From positions 682,001-746,000 of the forward strand of contig NC_050722.1 in assembly GCF_013402915.1 (NCBI RefSeq): a stretch of 64,000 bases of DNA. The letters run 5' to 3'. Below are positions 50,963 to 63,542 of this stretch, piece by piece. The position numbers were made by a program, and so were the translations under genes. Source of the stretch: Zygotorulaspora mrakii. Its lineage: Eukaryota; Ascomycota; Saccharomycetes; Saccharomycetales; Saccharomycetaceae. How positions within the stretch are numbered: position 1 is the stretch's first letter; each line of letters opens with the position of its first letter. The notes under the pieces were generated by a model. That model was not told the origin of the DNA. It saw only the letters and a program-made list of their open reading frames with translations, and ran no database searches.

Positions 50963-51352
50963 CTAAATGAAATCTTTACTTACTTTTTCCAAAATTGAAT
51001 TATAACCTGAAGATTTTTCCACCGATGAAGCAATATCTAGCTGTTTATTAGTCTTTACCTTAACAATAGATGATCTAATGACACGAGGATCGTTCTTCAA
51101 AGTCCTTAAAATCTCACTTTGAACTGCAGCTGATGAATCAAAGAGCATTAAGAAGTGAAATCCTTGAAAATGTTGCTCTTGATCTTTTTTTAATATTCTC
51201 GGTAGTAGTTTATTACCCATTGGTAAGATTCTTCTGACAACACCTCTATTTTGAATGACTAATTTACCAATTGTTGTAGCGAGTTCCTTAGCCTCCTTAT
51301 TAGCGCTTGTAGGGTTAACCACACGCACAATACTTACAAGTTCATACAGCAT
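50963..51352 (-). CDS. MRP17: Mrp17, mitochondrial ribosomal protein bS6m
   Basis: Protein of 129 residues (131 in S. cerevisiae). It begins [11 protein letters not shown], the S6 family strand, and contains [17 protein letters not shown] and [17 protein letters not shown], then the basic [15 protein letters not shown] tail. It is part of the mitoribosomal small subunit. Position between AUR1 and DID4 matches YKL003C. Confidence 0.94.
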   Translation of the reverse strand: MLYELVSIVRVVNPTSANKEAKELATTIGKLVIQNRGVVRRILPMGNKLLPRILKKDQEQHFQGFHFLMLFDSSAAVQSEILRTLKNDPRVIRSSIVKVKTNKQLDIASSVEKSSGYNSILEKVSKDFI

Positions 51353-51648
51353 TTCTCAAAATCTAGAAAAGTAATTAGTAAATGAGCGGCTAATCTGATA
51401 AATAGATAATAAACGGCCGCTATCTTCAATATTTTTATCTTTGCTTCACAGCATGTATATATTTTCAGCGTAGTGCCATGCTCTATCATATTTTTTCACT
51501 GATGGCTGGTCCGGGTATCCCGGAAATTATCATCAAGCGTAAGGAAAGGGAGATATGTTTACCACTTATTCATCTGTGGGAAAAGTAAATCTATTTGACA
51601 AACTATCTGAATCAACTATTCTCCGCCCTCACCAATAGCGTTCCTGCT

Positions 51649-52446
51649 ATGAGCGTACTTGAATGGTTTTTTGGAAAAAGTTTAACCCCACAGGAGAGGC
51701 TGAAAAAAGTATGTTATGTTCCGCTTCAATACGTTAATCTAATTGCAGAGATACACTTTAAAATACGGAATCATATATTAACAGACATTTTGAAATATTA
51801 ACAGAACCAAAGAGCGTTGGAAAGGACGCAAAGAGAACTGGATAGGGAAAAACGAAAATTAGAAGCACAAGAAAAGAAATTAATCGCTGATATTAAAAAA
51901 TCTGCAAAAAATGGTCAAGTGAACGCTGCCAAAGTACAAGCAAAAGATCTTGTAAGAACCAAAAACTACGTTAAGAAATTTGAAAATATGAGGACACAAC
52001 TGCAGGCAATATCTTTAAGGATACAAGCAGTAAGAAGTAGTGATCAGATGAGTAGATCAATGAGGGAGGCGACAGTTCTTCTTGGAGGTATGAACAGATC
52101 GATGAATATACCTCAGCTCCAAAGAATTGCCATGGAATTTGAAAAACAAAGTGATCTTATGGATCAACGCCAGGAGTTTATGGACGAATCCATTGACAAT
52201 GTGATGGGAGATGAGCTTGAAGATGACGAGGAGGCAGAAGAGATTGTCAACAAAGTTTTGGATGAGATTGGTGTCGATCTAAATGCACAATTGCAGAGTA
52301 CGCCTCAAAATCTGGTTTCAGATGGTCAATTACAAGAATCAAGAGAACGAGTCGCACAGCCGTTGGGAGCATCAGGCGAGGTAACATCCAGCAATCCAGA
52401 TGATGAATTACAGGCACGTCTGGATAGTCTGAAACGGCAAACATGA
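51649..52446 (+). CDS. DID4: Did4/Vps2, ESCRT-III subunit (spliced)
   Basis: Join of 51649-51708 and 51805-52446, 233 residues (232 in S. cerevisiae). Exon 1 encodes MSVLEWFFGKSLTPQERLKK, ended by a GTATGT donor. Exon 2 starts NQRALERTQRELDREKRKL after a TTAACAG acceptor. The Snf7 core is basic and helical (AAKVQAKDLVRTKNYVKKFE), followed by an acidic EDDEEAEEIVNKVLDEIG and a C-terminal MIM1 motif (DELQARLDSLKRQ) that recruits Vps4. Did4 works with Vps24 on Snf7 filaments. The unspliced exon 2 has no ATG near the family start, so the intron is required. Confidence 0.95.
51709..51804 (+). other. DID4 intron (96 nt)
   Basis: GTATGT donor at 51709, a TATTAAC branch-like site near 51776-51782 and a TTAACAG acceptor ending at 51804. 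Exon 1 is 20 codons and the junction is in frame. Confidence 0.9.
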
Positions 52447-52534
52447 CACGAAGCTAATATATACGTTATTGATTTTTCTATTGATTTTCGTATTTCTTTT
52501 TTTGTTATCTAATGGTATTGAGTATCATTTTTTA

Positions 52535-53143
52535 TTAATCGCTACCTGGAATAATTTTCTCTCTACTTAAAAATGCAAAAATCTCTGCTGCACATTCTTC
52601 AATAGATTTTAAATCAGTTCTCATATGTATTTCTGGATTCTCAGGAGCTTCGTAAGGTGCAGAAATACCGGTGAATTCCTTGATAACTCCCTCTCTGGCC
52701 TTTTTATATAAACCTTTTGGGTCCCTTTGTTCAGCAACCTCTAGTGGAACATCTACGAAAACTTCAATAAATTTTAATCCGCTCTCTTTGTGTAATTCAC
52801 GAGCTTTTTCTCTATCAGTTCTGTATGGTGAGATGAAAGAGGTAATACTGATTGTACAAGAATCAGCGAAAAGTTTCGAAACCTCACTTATTCTTCTAAT
52901 ATTTTCGTTTCTGTCCTTTTCAGAGAACCCGAGGTCTTTGTTCAGCCCAAATCTAACATTATCACCATCTAATCTGTAGGCGGCTATGTTGTTTTGTAGT
53001 AGCAGCTGCTCTAGGGCACACGCAATAGTACTTTTTCCAGATGCGCTTAAACCTGTGAGCCAAATGGTACAACCATCTTGCTTTCTCAAATTTTGACGTT
53101 CTTTATAGGTTAAATTATGATGCCAGGTAATGTTCGTTGCCAT
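52535..53143 (-). CDS. MET14: Met14, adenylylsulfate (APS) kinase
   Basis: Protein of 202 residues, equal to S. cerevisiae. The P-loop GLSASGKST lies at 31-39, followed by [21 protein letters not shown] and [14 protein letters not shown], the APS kinase motifs, and [17 protein letters not shown]. It phosphorylates APS to PAPS in sulfate assimilation. It is convergent with DID4 and lies on the left flank of the candidate centromere, as YKL001C does at CEN11. A CACGTG box lies about 250 bp upstream. Confidence 0.97.
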   Translation of the reverse strand: MATNITWHHNLTYKERQNLRKQDGCTIWLTGLSASGKSTIACALEQLLLQNNIAAYRLDGDNVRFGLNKDLGFSEKDRNENIRRISEVSKLFADSCTISITSFISPYRTDREKARELHKESGLKFIEVFVDVPLEVAEQRDPKGLYKKAREGVIKEFTGISAPYEAPENPEIHMRTDLKSIEECAAEIFAFLSREKIIPGSD

Positions 53144-53389
53144 GATTATAAAGCAGGAATTTTATAATAATTAATGAAAGATATACGAAGAAATCTTGAA
53201 TGGTCAGTGTACAAGTAAAAAAGCTAAATAACTGATCAATTTATCAACGCTCAACTGCTCAAAATACTGTGTGTATATATATGGTTGGCAATTACAAAGA
53301 ATCGACGTCCTCAGAGTACTTACTTACCAATAAAACCCTCCAAGCCGCACAATATCTAACCACACTTTCATAGTGGCTGACACTTTGGG

Positions 53390-53397
53390 CACGTGAT
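53390..53397 (-). promoter_or_regulatory. Cbf1-type E-box upstream of MET14
   Basis: Minus strand ATCACGTG, about 250 bp before the MET14 ATG. Cbf1 with Met4/Met28 binds TCACGTG in sulfur-assimilation promoters. The same octamer also fits a CDEI, but no CDEIII lies at a suitable distance, so the promoter role is preferred. Confidence 0.55.
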
Positions 53398-53750
53398 ATG
53401 ACCTATTGCAGGAAGAATGTGAGAACAGTTGGCCTAAGGAAACTCAATGACACTGTTAGCTAGTGCGCCATACCTGATGCATTTAAACGATTTTGACGTC
53501 GTTGAGCTCCAGCAACCAATGGTATGTAATAACTGAAATTTCAGTTGGTTTCACAACAAAAAATGTTGAAATTCTAGTAAAGCTCACAACAGCACAATAC
53601 CAAAAAAAGCTCTGCTAACTAGAAGCTTTACGAGCCAACCCATGCACCATAACTTAAACCGTAATCCAGACAACATCGCTCTTTCGAAGAGTAATCAGGT
53701 ATCTGTCGTAAAGAGTTACTTTATCTTCTTACCTTAAAACCTAGTATCGA

Positions 53751-53914
53751 TGTTCGGAAATAAATTACAAAGGCACTTTTGCATAACAGTAAAATTCCTG
53801 GCTAATACAAATATGGATCGTTTGTTCTTTTATCTTAACTGTAAAACTATTTTTTCAAAACTATTAATAATTTAATATAATGTTAGTTTTTTAATATTTA
53901 ATCAGTCATGTGAC
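53751..53914 (-). other. Candidate point centromere (CDEI-CDEII-CDEIII)
   Basis: On the minus strand, CDEI is GTCACATG at 53914-53907 (consensus RTCACRTG). CDEII is 136 bp (53906-53771) with 30 G/C, so 78% AT; the half next to CDEI is about 86% AT. CDEIII at about 53770-53751 reads TGTAATTTATTTCCGAACA and contains the essential CCGAA core. The MET14/VPS1 neighbours are those of S. cerevisiae CEN11. The spacer is longer than the roughly 80 bp of S. cerevisiae, closer to what is reported for pre-duplication yeasts. Cbf1 and CBF3 binding is inferred. Confidence 0.8.
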
Positions 53915-54189
53915 TGTCATCATTTCAACGTGAAGGTATGTATTTGCTAGATTCTTGAGATGTCTAGTTCGGTAGAGAGAGCGAAGGGATCGCAGTGTTT
54001 TCACAATGTTTTTCTGTGTGAAAAAGTCAATGTCGCTCTATTATGTTCAAGTTGTCATTAGTGTATGATGTTAAAAGTCAGCATTTCTAAAATACGATTC
54101 ATGCGCCGAATAGTAAGTTCATAGCGCTACATTTAAAAAAAGTATACAAGTTACTTCTACCTATTAGCAAGAGTGATTTAACATTTGCG

Positions 54190-56286
54190 CTACACAGACG
54201 ACACTATATCACTTGCATGTCTGAGAATTTCAACCATTTTCTTGCATTCCTTTCTTCTTTGAATTGTGATATCGTTTTCTTTCGTCAAGTCTTCGATGTC
54301 TTGATTGCCATACAATTTCTCCAATAGAACTTTCTGAATATCAGTTCTACTTTTCACTATAAGTTTAAGCATCAACGCCTTGGGGATTATATCGGCAATT
54401 GTACGTTTAACAATGCAAAAGTAGCTACTAATTAATAGTTTGATCACCTCGGTTTCCATGGTTTCTCTCTCTGTCATTTGACCACTTGCTTTTAACACAG
54501 GTGGAGGAGATTCCAAAGCTGCAAGCTTCTTCTTGTTTTTTGTAGAGAAGAACCCTCCGAAAAACCCAGATTTCTCTTCGGCTTGTAATGGCTTAACAGG
54601 AGGCTGATTAGCTAATGCTTTTCCGGTTTTAGGATCGACAGCTGGCTGACGAGGATGTAGCTTCTCTTCTACCATTGTCATCGCTTGAGAGCCCTTCAAT
54701 AAGTCTGGGTGCGCCGTATTGATATATGTCTGCTCTGCGTTTACAATGTCTACAACGAAATCATTCGTTGGTATGATTGCCTCCTTTAGATATTCGACAA
54801 ACTGATTAGAAATTGCCTCTCTCAAAGCTGGGTACCTTGCATACTTTGGCTGGGAAATTATTTGTTTCAGCATACGAACTAGTTCATCGAAAACTAAATT
54901 TACTAATCTTAGAGATGGTTCCTCGAAACGCTTTATTTGCTGCTTCACTAACACCTCAAAAGCGTCGGTTCCGACAAAAAGAGATGGTGCTGAACCAGAG
55001 CTGTTGTACATTATAGTTCTGATGTCAGAGTCCTTAATCTGGTCGAACGGATCCAATGCATCAACACCATTCTTGAAGACTTCATGGAAGACAAAAGAAA
55101 TCCTAGCACCACCTGATAGTTCTTGACTGGAGAGTTCCCTAGCTTCACCATCTAAAATCCCAGCGTACTCATTGGAGAAGTCTGTGATCATACTTAGAAC
55201 AACAGAACTAGCGGAGTCCATAGTTTCGGGACCAAGGTTGTATAGTTCACTTTGGTATTTCTTCAGCGTTGCCTCAATTTTAGCCTTAATGTCAGGCAAG
55301 GTTTGTCTTATATGATGTAATAGAATGGAATTAAGTTTCTTGGCAAGGTAAGGTGTGCCGCAATAGTGAGCTTTGGAGCTATAAGAAGGATGATTCTCAA
55401 AATATTTTCTCTCATCTTCTAGCGCTTGTCTAATTGTCTTTTTGCGTTCGATATCCTTTTGACCTCTATTTATAACCGGAATATAGCCATATCTTAAAGG
55501 AATGACTCTACCGGCCAGAATATCAATAACATCAGTCCCTTGGTCCATTAAGTCGACCTTAGTCAAGACACCTATGGTTCTAGTTCCTTCCGGATCAACT
55601 TCCCTAGCCAACTTTAGGCCATCGCTATTCGCTAAATCTGTATTCGCAGCATTTACAGATAATATGATTGCATTTGGTTTGGAAATGTACTTCAAAAGCA
55701 TGTCCTTAATCTGCCTTTCGATGTCTGGGGGCTGATCACCTACCGGAACCTTCGTCAGGCCTGGTAAATCCACCAAAGTTAAAGTCAATACATATGGAGA
55801 GTATATTCTCAAGTTTATTGGGACTGAGGATATACCAGCATTCGCCCCAGTGACCTTGTCAGTTTCTCTAACGATTTCTTGTCTTATCTCATCGAAGTTA
55901 AAAAACTTTTTTCCTGGTAGATGCAAAAATTCACCCCATTCCTGGGAATTATCTTCAGACTGACCCTGGTTGTTCTCTGGCTTATCTTTATTGCTGTCTT
56001 CAATGTTGAGATCAATCAATTGCTTCGTCGTGGAATCAGCGCTGTGGTCGTTTTTCTTGACTCTCCTATTGATCAATTGTAGCACTAACGGTCTTCTAGT
56101 AACAATACCTGTTCCTCTGGGAAGGAAATCTCTTCCCACAATGTTTTCAAGAACCGATGACTTACCTGATGACTGAGAGCCGACCACAGTGATTTGCGGT
56201 AAATCAATAGGAGATTGAGAGCCACCTCCTAAAGGTGCTAAAGCATCTTGCAGCTTATTAATTGTTGAAATTAAATGTTCATCCAT
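54190..56286 (-). CDS. VPS1: Vps1, dynamin-like GTPase
   Basis: Protein of 698 residues (704 in S. cerevisiae). The frame opens further upstream, but the first ATG at 56284-56286 gives [16 protein letters not shown], identical to the family start. The GTPase domain has the P-loop GSQSSGKS (36-43), the DLPGLTKVP switch region and TKVD. The middle domain contains [14 protein letters not shown] and the GTPase effector domain is at the end ([18 protein letters not shown] through [12 protein letters not shown]). An insert B region has [19 protein letters not shown]. Vps1 drives fission in vacuolar sorting, endocytosis and peroxisome division. It is on the right flank of the centromere, as YKR001C. 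Confidence 0.97.
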   Translation of the reverse strand: MDEHLISTINKLQDALAPLGGGSQSPIDLPQITVVGSQSSGKSSVLENIVGRDFLPRGTGIVTRRPLVLQLINRRVKKNDHSADSTTKQLIDLNIEDSNKDKPENNQGQSEDNSQEWGEFLHLPGKKFFNFDEIRQEIVRETDKVTGANAGISSVPINLRIYSPYVLTLTLVDLPGLTKVPVGDQPPDIERQIKDMLLKYISKPNAIILSVNAANTDLANSDGLKLAREVDPEGTRTIGVLTKVDLMDQGTDVIDILAGRVIPLRYGYIPVINRGQKDIERKKTIRQALEDERKYFENHPSYSSKAHYCGTPYLAKKLNSILLHHIRQTLPDIKAKIEATLKKYQSELYNLGPETMDSASSVVLSMITDFSNEYAGILDGEARELSSQELSGGARISFVFHEVFKNGVDALDPFDQIKDSDIRTIMYNSSGSAPSLFVGTDAFEVLVKQQIKRFEEPSLRLVNLVFDELVRMLKQIISQPKYARYPALREAISNQFVEYLKEAIIPTNDFVVDIVNAEQTYINTAHPDLLKGSQAMTMVEEKLHPRQPAVDPKTGKALANQPPVKPLQAEEKSGFFGGFFSTKNKKKLAALESPPPVLKASGQMTERETMETEVIKLLISSYFCIVKRTIADIIPKALMLKLIVKSRTDIQKVLLEKLYGNQDIEDLTKENDITIQRRKECKKMVEILRHASDIVSSV

Positions 56287-58646
<2,360 letters not shown>

Positions 58647-58921
58647 CAAGTGTTAATTTAGATATGTCCATATAGCATTTTTTATAAAATCGAGATAACC
58701 GCAACCTTTCAAATCATTTTTCAACCGGTAAAAAGACGTTATCAACGGCCTGATATTACACGTTGAATTCCGCAAAACACCCTGACGCGGAAAAAGTGAA
58801 ATCATCTTCACAAGAGAATATTACGAATAGGGAGGAGAGAGGATAAGAGCGCTGCAACTTAAAACATTCTTCAATAAACTGCTATTATTTTTATCAGGTA
58901 AGGTGAATTGTTCGAGGCACA

Positions 58922-60253
58922 ATGGCATTAGGAAAATTGAAGGCAAAATCGCTGCAAAGTAGCTCCTCTAGTGTTCTCACGAAAGATGGAGCCACCGGGT
59001 CGCACGAAGAAGTGTTAGACACGGACGATGTGGATGAAAATGATGAGTCAGGCCAAAACATTCTGTTGAACATCATTTCCCAATTAAAACCAGGCTGTGA
59101 TTTGTCAAGAATAACTTTGCCTACGTTTATTCTCGAAAAGAAGTCAATGCTTGAGAGAATAACAAATCAACTACAATTTCCGGACATAGTTATGGATGCA
59201 CATAGAGAGCACGACGATTTACAGAGGTTTGTGAAGGTTGTTAAATGGTATTTGGCCGGTTGGCATATTGCTCCCAAGGCTGTGAAAAAACCTTTGAACC
59301 CTGTTTTAGGAGAGCACTTCACTTGTTATTGGGATTTACCTAATAAGCAACAGGCCTTCTATATTGCCGAACAGACAAGTCACCACCCTCCAGAGTCGGC
59401 TTATTTTTATATGATTCCAGAATCCTCAATAAGGGTAGATGGTGTGTGCATACCAAAATCCAGATTTTTAGGCAATTCGACCGCCGCTATGATGGCAGGT
59501 TTAACAGTCCTGCAGTTCCTCGATATAATGGACTCCAAGAATAAACCAGAAAAGTATACCCTATCTCAGCCAAATATGTACGCTAGAGGAATATTATTCG
59601 GAAAGATGAGAATTGAACTTGGAGACCATATGATCATTAAAGGGCCAAAGTTTCAGGTGGATGTTGAGTTCAAAACGAAAGGTTTTATTTCCGGAACATA
59701 TGATGCAATTTCAGGTACTATTAAAGATTATGAAGGCAAGGAATATTATGAAATCAGCGGGAAATGGAATGATGTTATGTATATTAAAGACCTCAGGGAT
59801 AAATGTTTCAAAAAAACTATTCTTTTCGACACAAGCAAGGCAACCGTGAGCAAACCAAAAGTCCGTCCATTGTCTGAACAAGGAGAATACGAGTCAAGGA
59901 GATTGTGGAAGAAGGTCACAGATGCGTTAGCCATGCGTGATCATGAAGTTGCCACAGAGGAAAAGTTCAAGATAGAGAATCATCAGAGGGAGCTTGCAAA
60001 GAAAAGACTTGAGGATGGGGTTGAGTTCCATTCAAAGCTTTTCAAGAGAGCTGGTCCTCATGAGGATTTGGATTTGGATTATTACTTATATAAAAAAATA
60101 CCAGGCGGAAACAACCATGAAGAGCAGATCAAAAGTATTCTAGAAATAGCCCCCATCCTACCAGGTCAAAAATTCACGGAGAAATTTCAGATCCCCGCAT
60201 ATAAAAAGCAGGAGATACAGGAAAAGGTACTTACCCAGAATTCGAAGAGCTAG
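58922..60253 (+). CDS. OSH6: Osh6, oxysterol-binding protein homologue (PS/PI4P exchanger)
   Basis: Protein of 443 residues (448 in S. cerevisiae), a short ORP with no PH or ankyrin domain. The lid and core start LPTFILEKKSMLERI, with the signature EQTSHHPPESA including His154-His155, PLNPVLGEHF, and the C-terminal EEKFKIENHQRELAKKR block. Osh6 and its paralogue Osh7 exchange phosphatidylserine for PI4P at ER-plasma membrane contacts. Position after PAP1 matches YKR003W; the paralogue split is not resolved from this copy alone. Confidence 0.94.
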   Translation: MALGKLKAKSLQSSSSSVLTKDGATGSHEEVLDTDDVDENDESGQNILLNIISQLKPGCDLSRITLPTFILEKKSMLERITNQLQFPDIVMDAHREHDDLQRFVKVVKWYLAGWHIAPKAVKKPLNPVLGEHFTCYWDLPNKQQAFYIAEQTSHHPPESAYFYMIPESSIRVDGVCIPKSRFLGNSTAAMMAGLTVLQFLDIMDSKNKPEKYTLSQPNMYARGILFGKMRIELGDHMIIKGPKFQVDVEFKTKGFISGTYDAISGTIKDYEGKEYYEISGKWNDVMYIKDLRDKCFKKTILFDTSKATVSKPKVRPLSEQGEYESRRLWKKVTDALAMRDHEVATEEKFKIENHQRELAKKRLEDGVEFHSKLFKRAGPHEDLDLDYYLYKKIPGGNNHEEQIKSILEIAPILPGQKFTEKFQIPAYKKQEIQEKVLTQNSKS

Positions 60254-60376
60254 TTATTTCGTTTCTGGTTTCAATAAGGGGCTATGTACGTGCTTCATTT
60301 CACATGAAGCGATATAGACTAATTACGTAAATGTAGAGCTTTGTGCAGAAATTACTGTGGTTCAAGCATTAGATAG

Positions 60377-61561
60377 CTAACAGTTGCTGTCTGTTTTACA
60401 TGATTGACTTGGCAAGCAATCTAGGAATCGCTTTTTAAACCCAACGTTTTTCGATTTTCTGAAGAGCATCAGATCATTTGATACATTAATAGGTACTATG
60501 GGATTCCTCCTTTTGAATGTGACCGGACCGCATACCGTCTCGAAAGCCTGCACCTCTTCCTTCCAAGATGTGAGAAATGAAAGCGTTCCATTCTTAGGTA
60601 GAGCATTCAAAGCGGAGAGCAGACAAAGAAAAGGAGGCCAATCTTGAATTGTCAAGGTATTAATGCTGTGTGCAATATCGCAAGCAACACCTTCGATGTC
60701 AACATCAAATCCTGGGGGTATTTGCCTAAAATTCAATCCGCATTTCAAGCTGTTCTGTAATCGAATACTATCATGCCAATTGAAATCAATTTTTGCCTTC
60801 TTTTGACAAATCATGTACGCCAGGGCACTCCATGAAGACGAGTCCCTCGTGTTTTGAAGGCAAAAGATCTTCGTTGCAGAAAATAATTCCATCTTAGCAA
60901 GCTCAGTGGGTACCACATCATAAAACCATCTGACAGTCTCCCAGCAGTAATAATTCGAAAAGTGGCGACTGGCGGAACACACAAATATAGTGATGTAATC
61001 AATGGTACCAGCTGCATCTCTGAGCAATAGGTATAACTTGCGATACAAACACCATAGGGAGGAAGATTTATTTAGTTTATTGTTTGAAGATGTCAGAAGA
61101 CGGCCGACGAGGGTTGCTTCTTCCTGTAGAATTGCGGCCTTATAATTGGTAAGACCTGAAAAATCATTCAGTTTATACAGCACTGAATCTAAATATAAGT
61201 TTATTGCAGTTTTATTTTCAGGGGTTGTTAAAAGAAGCCCTATTGTAGCGACATAAGTGTTCATATCTAGTGGTGCTTGATAAAGAGGAGGTTCTTCGTT
61301 AGTAATCTGTTGAAACATGGTTAACCCATTTCTTTTGCACTTACTATTCTTATACCCGTTTGTGAAGAAGTAATTGTGGCATTCTTCAAAAATTGATATA
61401 TAAGTTTTCTTAAAGCACACAATCTCGATATGCTGATCCTCATTTACTGAAAAGTATCTCTCCGTTATGCCAGCTTGGTCCGGAGCAAATGTTAACCGAA
61501 ATTTACCTTGGGCAGAGTTTGCAATTAGAATTTTATACAATTCCTGGCAAAGTTGAAGCAT
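60377..61561 (-). CDS. ECM9: Ecm9-like protein
   Basis: Protein of 394 residues (377 in S. cerevisiae). Called from position (minus strand, directly after OSH6, as YKR004C) and from tryptophan-containing repeats of the prenyltransferase-alpha type (SSLWCLYRKLYLL, YYCWETVRWFYDVV, SSWSALAYMI). The role is unknown; the name comes from a cell-wall screen. The frame is continuous from ATG to stop. The S. cerevisiae gene is, as I recall, interrupted by an intron; no splice signals are needed here. Confidence 0.8.
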   Translation of the reverse strand: MLQLCQELYKILIANSAQGKFRLTFAPDQAGITERYFSVNEDQHIEIVCFKKTYISIFEECHNYFFTNGYKNSKCKRNGLTMFQQITNEEPPLYQAPLDMNTYVATIGLLLTTPENKTAINLYLDSVLYKLNDFSGLTNYKAAILQEEATLVGRLLTSSNNKLNKSSSLWCLYRKLYLLLRDAAGTIDYITIFVCSASRHFSNYYCWETVRWFYDVVPTELAKMELFSATKIFCLQNTRDSSSWSALAYMICQKKAKIDFNWHDSIRLQNSLKCGLNFRQIPPGFDVDIEGVACDIAHSINTLTIQDWPPFLCLLSALNALPKNGTLSFLTSWKEEVQAFETVCGPVTFKRRNPIVPINVSNDLMLFRKSKNVGFKKRFLDCLPSQSCKTDSNC

Positions 61562-63542
61562 GAATTCAGGCGTATTGAAAAATCTTGCCCATTATTTTTT
61601 AGAAGTGTCTCTCTTCTTTCTCTGATTGCTATGATATAAAAATTTATAATTGAAAAACTAAACTAAACATAAAAACATCGCTTTGGCAGAAGTAGATGTA
61701 GCGAAGCAGATTCCGATCAAGAGATAGGGACACATTACAGAAATATTAGAACACCACGAAGGATACTCTTTCGAAATCTGAAGGGGTAGATGGATCTCCC
61801 ATTCGCAAGAGGTAGTCGTATCAGCATCTGTCGGAGGGAATACGATGGCCTTGCCTTTATTTCCTCGCATTTGGTATCATGATTACCTATTGTATTATAT
61901 AGAACCCTAACTCCAATTAGAAAGGTGAAGGTGGCTACATAATTTAGAGATAAGGTACTGTCCCCGTAGCTCGCACAATTGCCATCAAAAGAATAAACTT
62001 CATCTCCTAGCTAATAAGATACATTGCAAGTATTTGGAAACAGTTTTTTTTTGGACTGTTTCAAAGGGTGAAAACGGTGTAAGATCATCAGGAATCAAAA
62101 AAAACGCATGCTTCAGGCCGGATGCTAACTTCTCTAGCTCCTTCATTCCTTTCGTCCTCTCGTTAGATGCCTGATGGGGGAGTGGCATGATAAGTATTTT
62201 CTTTCCACTGCATTTCTTGTGGACGAGCTTAGATCTTCCTTCTTATGCCTTGATCTCTGCAATCATATATTGAGCCTGGGGTGTTGCTTAGTTTCAGCTG
62301 TCTGAAGCGCTATTCTCATCATTTTTGTATGGTTCAGTCAGCATCTTTGATTCTGCGAGGTTCAAGATAAATTCTGCTCTCTTGGAGGGCAGACGCTCAA
62401 AGAGCACACAGCTTACTTTATATTATTAATTGGTAACATCACTTGCTTTGATCTTGGCAAGTTTTGTGTGGACCGAGATCCAGACAAAACTTTCAAAAAA
62501 TGAATTGTTACAGCGATTCATTTATTTTATCACAGTTGTTGTTCACAAAAAAGGATGCTCCCATCATTTTCCAAATAAATTGGATACAGCTTCAATTGTA
62601 AATCGTTATTTCTAGAAGTGCAGAGGCATTATTGGTGTTCCTACCAAAATTTCGAAAGACACATTTGCTTTAACTGGGACTCCTCTATCACGTAGTGGGA
62701 CCTGTATTGTAGTTAAAGCAACGGGATAAAATGAATGCATTATATAGAGTCGTATTCAACAAAATAGGGGGCATCAGGAAATATGATTCGTGTCGCGTCA
62801 GGAAGCTCTTGAAGATGCCACGTACTATAAGGATGGGCAGATGAATTTGATCAACTGACACAATCTAATCTCGGGCATAATCAGGGCCACTGTTCTTCAG
62901 TTGAATGCGTTTGAGGACGAATACTGTCGTCACTAAATACTCCGGTGTCACAAATTCGTGTTTTATTTGCCACAAGCCATGTCAAAAGAATCACTACACC
63001 CCATACAAAAACCGAGAGTAAAGGACAGTGTCTGAAACTGACATGAAGCAGCCAGTCAGTGCATCAGCTTTTTAACCTGTGAATTATTTAGAATTATGGC
63101 AGTACAGCATCAAATTCGGATTTAACAGACAGATCAGTTTCGACAAATTGTGTTGAAGACGACCAGTTCGAAGTGAATGTTCACCAAATAGTTTGGCACC
63201 CCGATGAGCAGAAGCCAAATCAGGGAAAAATAGAGCATGATTAGTAAGATTGATTGGCTCCATTTGTCACTTATTGCTTGGCTCAAGATCTCCATGACAG
63301 GTTATAAACCACTTTCAAATCTGAAACAAGTGAAAAAAACTTGAATATCACGGCAAAGCGCTCTCTTAATAGTGAAAGCTTTTTACTCCGATGTGACGCA
63401 CCTGCATCCAAGATAACTAGGTTTAACATTTTACTATGTACAGGATGAAGGCAATTGCTATCATATACAGGAGCATGCCAATGCATTTAAGACTTAATGA
63501 GCCCTAGTTTGGCCAACAAATTGACACTAGCGCTGAATATTC
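61562..63542. other. 2-kb stretch without a recognisable gene (YKR005C position)
   Basis: In S. cerevisiae YKR005C lies between ECM9 and MRPL13. Here the interval has only short frames (62 to 70 codons) with no family similarity, no LTR-like TGTTGAAATA start and no tRNA. It contains the ECM9 promoter and the end of the next gene. The sequence is ordinary in base composition. Confidence 0.5.

Larger units (their letters stand above)
53144..54189. other. MET14-VPS1 intergenic region carrying the centromere
   Basis: 1.05 kb without a coding frame of note. It holds the MET14 promoter E-box at 53390, the centromere candidate at 53751-53914, and AT-rich sequence up to the VPS1 stop codon. Confidence 0.6.

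Noticed and set aside
53390..53397. CACGTGAT as the centromere CDEI
   Set aside because: No CCGAA-containing CDEIII lies across an AT-rich spacer of 80-170 bp from it. The GTCACATG at 53907 is properly placed, and the CACGTG is well explained as a MET14 promoter site.
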